This document shows, in pieces, positions 58,700 to 64,000 of a stretch of DNA of 64,000 bases. This DNA comes from Gigantopelta aegis (lineage: Eukaryota > Mollusca > Gastropoda > Neomphalida > Peltospiridae): positions 45,740,016 through 45,804,015 of the forward strand of contig NC_054704.1 of assembly GCF_016097555.1 (NCBI RefSeq), in the 5' to 3' direction. The translations under genes were made by a program, and so were the position numbers. How positions within the stretch are numbered: the first letter of the stretch is position 1; each line of letters starts with the position of its first letter. Below the pieces are notes generated by a model, which saw only the letters and a program-made list of their open reading frames with translations, had not been told where the DNA came from and ran no database searches.

Positions 58700-59320
58700 A
58701 AAGATGAATGGCATTAAGTATCAATTCGATGTGGGATTTTTAAGTACACCAAAAGGCTTACAAAACCATTGTTTAATTGTAATGAATATATTTATTTGTT
58801 CGATGTGGTTTTTTTTAGAACACGTAAAAGGCTTACAAAACGATTGTTTAATTGTAAAGAATATATTTATCAGTTCGATGAAGGGTTTTTAAGTACACCA
58901 AAAGGCTTACAAAACCATTGTTTAATTGTAATGAATATATTTATTTGTTCGATGTGTTTTTTTTTAGAACACGTAAAAGGCTTACAAAACGATTGTTTAA
59001 TTGTAAAGAATATATTTATCAGTTCGATGAAGGGTTTTTAAGTACACCAAAAGGCTTACAAAACCAGTTGTTTAATTGTAATGAATATATGTATCAGTTC
59101 GATGTGGGATTTTTAAGTACACCAAAAGGCTTACAAAACCATTGTTTAATTGTAAAGAATATATTTATCAGTTCGACGTAGGATTTTTAAGTACACCAAA
59201 AGGCTTACAAAGCCATTGTTTAATTGTAATGAATATATTTATCAGTTCGATGTGGGGTTTTTAAGTACACGTAAACAGCTTACAAAACCATTGTTTAATT
59301 GTAATGAATATATTTACCAG
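58700..59320. repeat. 74/75-bp tandem array, about eight units
   Basis: GGCTTACAAAAC recurs at 58755, 58830, 58904, 58979, 59053, 59128, 59202 and (as AGCTTACAAAAC) 59277. Two unit types, one with TTTTTTTAGAACACGTAAAA and one with TTTTTAAGTACACCAAAAGG, alternate in the first half, giving a 149-bp higher-order repeat; the second half is mostly one type. Frames through it are artefacts. Confidence 0.92.
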
Positions 59321-59976
59321 TGTTAGTGTGAATACACATACATTATTGTTTACAGTGATTGTGCAATCATTTCACGGTTTTATATAAATATGTTTTATAT
59401 TCTATCGTCCAAAGATATCACAGTTCTGTTGGTTTTGATATATTGTTGGAAAGCAATTAAATGAGTATCTTTACGCAATGTTCCAAGGCGTTTACTTAGT
59501 GTATACACACGTTTCATCATTTATGGCAGCCGTTAAAAGCAAACCAGATATAAAATTCTATCCGCGACCTTCTACACAACGGAACATGTCATTCCAATCA
59601 GTTGATTATTTCAATAAACGTGATCAGCTAGTCTTTCGTCACAGACAAAATCAATAAACAAATACCCCTACGTAAAGGAAAGCCGACTGCGAGAAATGAT
59701 GTCTTACTTTATGGACCATGGTGGAAACATCATCTTGGGAACCGAAGTAATAAAAAGAAAGACAGTTTTATTCTATCTGAAATCATACAGAGACTATGAT
59801 AGTCATCTGAATGGGCTCACACCGGTGTTTTATGGTTTCGTGAATATGCATGAAAACCCCCATTAAGCAACTGTTGATGAAATTTAAATTATTCCTATGC
59901 TTGTTATAAAGATGAAAAGGACTTTAGAATATGCCATAGAGGCCAACCCTTGAATATGATATTGGTTTTTGTGTGG

Positions 59977-59977
<1 letters not shown>

Positions 59978-60007
<30 letters not shown>
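59978..60007. repeat. Poly-T run of 30
   Basis: Homopolymer ahead of the reverse SINE. Not directly joined to its A-rich tail, which is at 60053-60074. Confidence 0.85.
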
Positions 60008-60061
60008 CACGCTAAATCTTTTGATTCGTACTTGAAATTATCATTTCGTTAAACAAAAAAA

Positions 60062-60318
60062 AAGAAGAAAGAAATGTTTTATTTAACGACGCACTCAACA
60101 CATTTTATTTACGGTTATATGGCGTCAGACATATGGTTAAGGACCACGCAGATACTGAGAAAGGAAACCCGCTGTCGCCACTTCATGGGCTACTCTTCTC
60201 GATTAGCAGCAAGGGATCTTTTATATGCACCATCCCACAGACAGGGTAGTACATACCACGGCCTTTGATATACCAGTGGTGGTGCACTGGCTGGAGCGAA
60301 AAATAGCCCAATGGGCCC
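60062..60318 (-). mobile_element. SINE interrupted by the LTR element
   Basis: Reverse copy: AACGACGCACTCAACACATT, GCAAGGGATCTTTTATATGC, CCATCCCACAGACAGGGTAG, AATAGCCCAATGGGCCC, then abruptly the LTR. Other copies continue CACCGA and the GATCGATCC box, so the tRNA-like head should lie right of the LTR element, outside the window. Confidence 0.85.
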
Positions 60319-61512
60319 TGTCACGGGGATTCTATAGTACCCGTAACTGAATAAAACACGATTGTCCAAATATCTCTCCTAACTGTATATATATTAGATC
60401 TCTCTGTAACAGGCAGTTATACCCGCTGTGGCTCGTCTCTAGGTATGATCAGAGATAAGATCTTATATAAAGTATATATTATTATAGCACGTTTAGTTCA
60501 CTAGAAAACACAACAAAAACACAATACTCTTTGGAATCTGTATTAACCTACGCTGACAAATGTACTGCCGCAGTAGTTAATTAATAACAACAATAATAAC
60601 AACCCAGAACTGATCACTTAATTAGTTAATCTCTAGGTGTCTAGTTTACACAATATGCTAATCACTTCACCGTGACACAACACCCACACGTGTGATAATT
60701 GAGAAACGCTAACACACACACGTGCGATAATGGAGAAACGCTTCCAGGGGAACTTAATTGATAAAGGAATTACAACACTATTCCTAACTGGTTAATTTTT
60801 AATTAACCCTAACTACTCATTCAATAACCTTGTAATACAGAATTAATACTGGTACCTATCACAATAAAGACAATAACCTACAGTTTACCTAGGTCCTCTA
60901 GGATGACTGGCTAAGCTTTATATATATATATCAGAACGGTGAGCCTACAGAATACTGCGTCAGATGACCGGCAGCACCGTCTAAATAATATTGGTATAAT
61001 ACAGTATTACAATATTTAAAGTCACATCAATCACATCAAGGTTATACACAGAGCAGAAATATATATTTACCAAAGTCCGGACGGACAACGTTCCCCCGGG
61101 ATACCTTCCTATCGTTCTCCTAGATATCTCTAAACCCTAGCTATTTATTCAAAACTCTCAGAGACAGCGAATATCGCCTGGGGGTACAACGCGGTACCTC
61201 ACCTATCATCTGATATTCCACCTCTCCCAAAGTCGGTATATTTTTCTCTGATCGTCAGACTGGCTGTCGCCATCGTCGCCAAATCACGGTTGTAAAAACC
61301 GCACTCGCGGAGGTATTACGTAACTACTCGCCACATGGCCTCCGCACCTGGCTGGGTGTGTATTAGAAAGTACAGCTCGAGGACCGTCGCGCAGAAGTAT
61401 TACGTAACAAGTTGCCCACCTGGGCTAAGTGCAATGAAACTGCACACGGCCCTCTAACACAATTAATATCGCCACAGACGAAAACAAAATTAAGAGCATG
61501 TTCCGTCAGACA
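60319..61512 (-). repeat. 3' LTR (1,194 bp)
   Basis: On the - strand it begins TGTCTGACGGAAC next to the purine-rich TTTTTGAGGTGGGGG and ends CCCCGTGACA, so it has the expected TG...CA with short inverted ends. The left border is fixed by the SINE sequence it interrupts. Confidence 0.85.
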
Positions 61513-62592
61513 CCCCCACCTCAAAAAGGATATTTCCTCTATTCTAGGAATAGGGAAATATACTACATGTAAACAAAATGTGCGTTAACCGACGCATCCG
61601 GGCATATATAACACATAGCAATAAGGTGACTACCAGTAATCACAATGAGTCTCTGAGTCCCTGGTATACAATAAAATATATAAAAAAACAAAACAGAAAT
61701 CAAGAATGTAAACACATTATCATAACGTTCAACTTCGGGACAGGGCATCAGCGATTACATTGGATGTGCCCTTGATATGTTCAATGGTAATTGGGTATTC
61801 TTGCAGAAGAAGACTCTTTCTCAAACTCTCTGGTTGGAGGCTTTCATTAGGATGGTCCAGTCCGTCTTCGTCTTCCTGGAACAGCACAGCTCCAGCTCCC
61901 ACGTCACTGGCATCCACAGCTAGCTTGAACGGCATTCGGTAGTCTGGTGCTGCCATCACGGGAGACGAGTAGCGCCTCTGCTTGAGACGGTTGAATGACT
62001 TCTCGCATTCATCGGACCACTGGAAATTCTTTTCCTTCTTTTTCCGTGTCACACGTTTTCCAGGTTTTCTCCGATAGGCATGCTGTCGAATCGGTGTAGC
62101 GTTGGGTTCCAAGCGCACATCCTGGCTTAAGGTATTGGTAACCGTTGGAAGGTTCTGACAAATGGAAACATTGTCTTGTTTCAACGTAGTCAACTTTGCT
62201 CGCTGGGGGTTCAAATCTGCTAGAATCTGGCTGTTGGTTAATTTGATCTCTGCAGTCTTGACGTCATCACATGAAATTGAGTGACTCTCAATTTGGACCG
62301 GTATCACTGTAACTATCGGGAGTCTGTCAAAATAACCTTTTAGCAAATTGATGTGACAATACCTACTTTTCCTAACCCTATCAGGAGTGTTTATCACATA
62401 CCCTGTCTCATTAACCCGTTTGAGCACAACATAGGGCCCGAAATACCTGTTCTGCACAGAACCCCGTTTAATGGGAAGGTACAGCAGCACCTTATCCCCT
62501 GGTTTAAATTCCCGACTCCTAGCCTTCCTATCAAACAGTGATTTTATTTTGCTCTGAGCATGGCTCAGTTGCTTCCTATCCTTTCTATCTCT

Positions 62593-62595
<3 letters not shown>

Positions 62596-62672
<77 letters not shown>

Positions 62673-62730
62673 TTTTCTCTCTCTCTATCTCTATCTCTCT
62701 CTCTATCTCTCTCTTCTCTCTCTCTATCTA
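62596..62730. repeat. (TC)n microsatellite within the LTR element
   Basis: An almost pure TC run to about 62669, then interrupted. It lies in the gag-like part, where it would read as an Arg-Glu repeat on the - strand. Confidence 0.9.
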
Positions 62731-63174
62731 ATGCACGTTCTTCTCTTTCGTACTCAAGCTTTTTAAAAGCTAATTGTTGTTCCACACTTAACTCATTTAT
62801 CTCTATCACTGGAACAATCTCACTATCTTCCATAACACGACTATCACCAAAAACTTCCTGGATAATAATTGATCTTATATCTCCTAAGGTTTTAGCTGAT
62901 GTTAAATCAATTCCTCGCTCACTCGCGATTTCAACTAACTCGGCCTTACGTGCTCGCTTAATCTGCACTACACTGAGCGTAGGCCTATCCAGCAAATTCT
63001 TATCCATGTTTAGATATGACGCACTTATTATTAATTAATTTTCTAGTGAACAACGTTGCTACTTCTGGTTATTTGTAAAAATAATTTATAAAGCCCCCAT
63101 TTACAAACAATATTTTTTTTAAAATATGCATGTCCCGTTTCAGATCTGGGACGAGCGCCCCAATTTTCTACTCC

Positions 63175-64000
63175 TGTCACGGGGATTCTATAATACCCGT
63201 AACTGAATAAAACACGATTGTCCAAATATCTCTCCTAACTGTATATCTATTAGATCTCTCTGTAACAGGCAGTTATACCCGCTGTGGCTCGTCTCTAGGT
63301 ATGATCAGAGATAAGATCTTATATAAAGTATATATTATTATAGCACGTTTAGTTCACTAGAAAACACAACAAAAACACAATACTCTTTGGAATCTGTATT
63401 AACCTACGCTGACAAATGTACTGCCGCAGTAGTTAATTAATAACAACAATAATAACAACCCAGAACTGATCACTTAATTAGTTAATCTCTAGGTGTCTAG
63501 TTTACACAATATGCTAATCACTTCACCGTGACACAACACCCACACGTGTGATAATTGAGAAACGCTAACACACACACGTGCGATAATGGAGAAACGCTTC
63601 CAGGGGAACTTAATTGATAAAGGAATTACAACACTATTCCTAACTGGTTAATTTTTAATTAACCCTAACTACTCATTCAATAACCTTGTAATACAGAATT
63701 AATACTGGTACCTATCACAATAAAGACAATAACCTACAGTTTACCTAGGTCCTCTAGGATGACTGGCTAAGCTTTATATATATATATCAGAACGGTGAGC
63801 CTACAGAATACTGCGTCAGATGACCGGCAGCACCGTCTAAATAATATTGGTATAATACAGTATTACAATATTTAAAGTCACATCAATCACATCAAGGTTA
63901 TACACAGAGCAGAAATATATATTTACCAAAGTCCGGACGGACAACGTTCCCCCGGGATACCTTCCTATCGTTCTCCTAGATATCTCTAAACCCTAGCTAT
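63175..64000 (-). repeat. 5' LTR, first 826 bases within the window
   Basis: Aligns without gaps to 60319-61144 at an offset of 2,856. By the length of the other LTR it should end near 64368. A possible primer-binding site (TGGGGCGCTCGTCCCAG on the - strand, 63146-63162) stands 12 bases inside. Confidence 0.85.

Larger units (their letters stand above)
60319..64000 (-). mobile_element. Ty3/Gypsy-type LTR retrotransposon, broken, runs off the window
   Basis: Fossil element on the - strand. Parts: 3' LTR 60319-61512, polypurine tract just right of it, internal region 61513-63174, 5' LTR 63175 to beyond the window. The internal region has a gag-like start (63007 leftward) running into a low-complexity (TC)n stretch, and pol-like pieces with integrase-end and RNase H-type similarity between 61729 and 62490. 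At about 1.7 kb it is far shorter than the 4-5 kb usual for the family, so the copy is broken and cannot be autonomous. The LTR overlaps differ at 2 of 826 positions, so insertion was recent. It interrupts a SINE. Family assignment rests on the pol wording. Confidence 0.85.

Noticed and set aside
58704-59181. Overlapping repetitive frames
   Set aside because: They follow the 74/75-bp tandem array and shift frame with unit length.
62538-63038. Ser/Leu-repeat frame on the + strand
   Set aside because: Antisense reading of the (TC)n run in the LTR element.

Overview
The window is metazoan nuclear DNA: AT-rich, with intron-split genes, GT-AG splice sites, tRNA-derived SINEs, many small terminal-inverted-repeat elements and one young LTR element. 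The SINE families (heads ending in GGATCGATCC or GGTTCGGATCC boxes) are of a kind I associate with molluscs, probably a gastropod. That assignment rests on recall and the protein resemblances, not on a search.

Four conserved genes can be read. (1) The last three coding exons of AGL (glycogen debranching enzyme), + strand, 4743-6855; the rest of the gene lies to the left of the window or in exons I could not find. (2) A complete LMBRD2 (LMBR1-domain membrane protein), - strand, 34018 down to 20848, in 12 coding exons adding up to 706 residues. (3) CRCP/RPC9 (RNA polymerase III stalk subunit), + strand, 42765-43196, in one uninterrupted exon. (4) NDUFB6 (mitochondrial complex I subunit), - strand, 52075 down to 47393, in four coding exons adding up to 193 residues. 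AGL and LMBRD2 converge, LMBRD2 and CRCP diverge, and CRCP and NDUFB6 converge. They are housekeeping genes with no evident shared pathway, so the clustering looks incidental.

Most of the remaining sequence is repeats. 1-4.7 kb is AGL intron with element remnants. 6.9-20.8 kb is the AGL 3' flank plus SINEs, a pogo-like element with TA target sites, a 65-bp minisatellite and short hairpin elements. The LMBRD2 introns carry several SINEs and small elements and a 30-bp tandem array. 35.6-41 kb holds a large foldback element, a decayed LINE with a smaller transposon nested in it, and a 1.7-kb element with a CpG-rich core. 43-47 kb and 53-60 kb hold dispersed repeats, a 74/75-bp tandem array and complex inverted repeats. 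The right end (60319 onward) is a Ty3/Gypsy-type LTR element, shortened and broken but with nearly identical LTRs, sitting inside a SINE.

I did not find a clear new multi-gene system. The observations most worth following are five non-autonomous elements with CAGGR...YCCTG ends that create 6-bp target duplications (three exact, two with one mismatch), and a short membrane-protein-like reading frame ending 42 bases before the CRCP start, which may indicate a two-cistron transcript.
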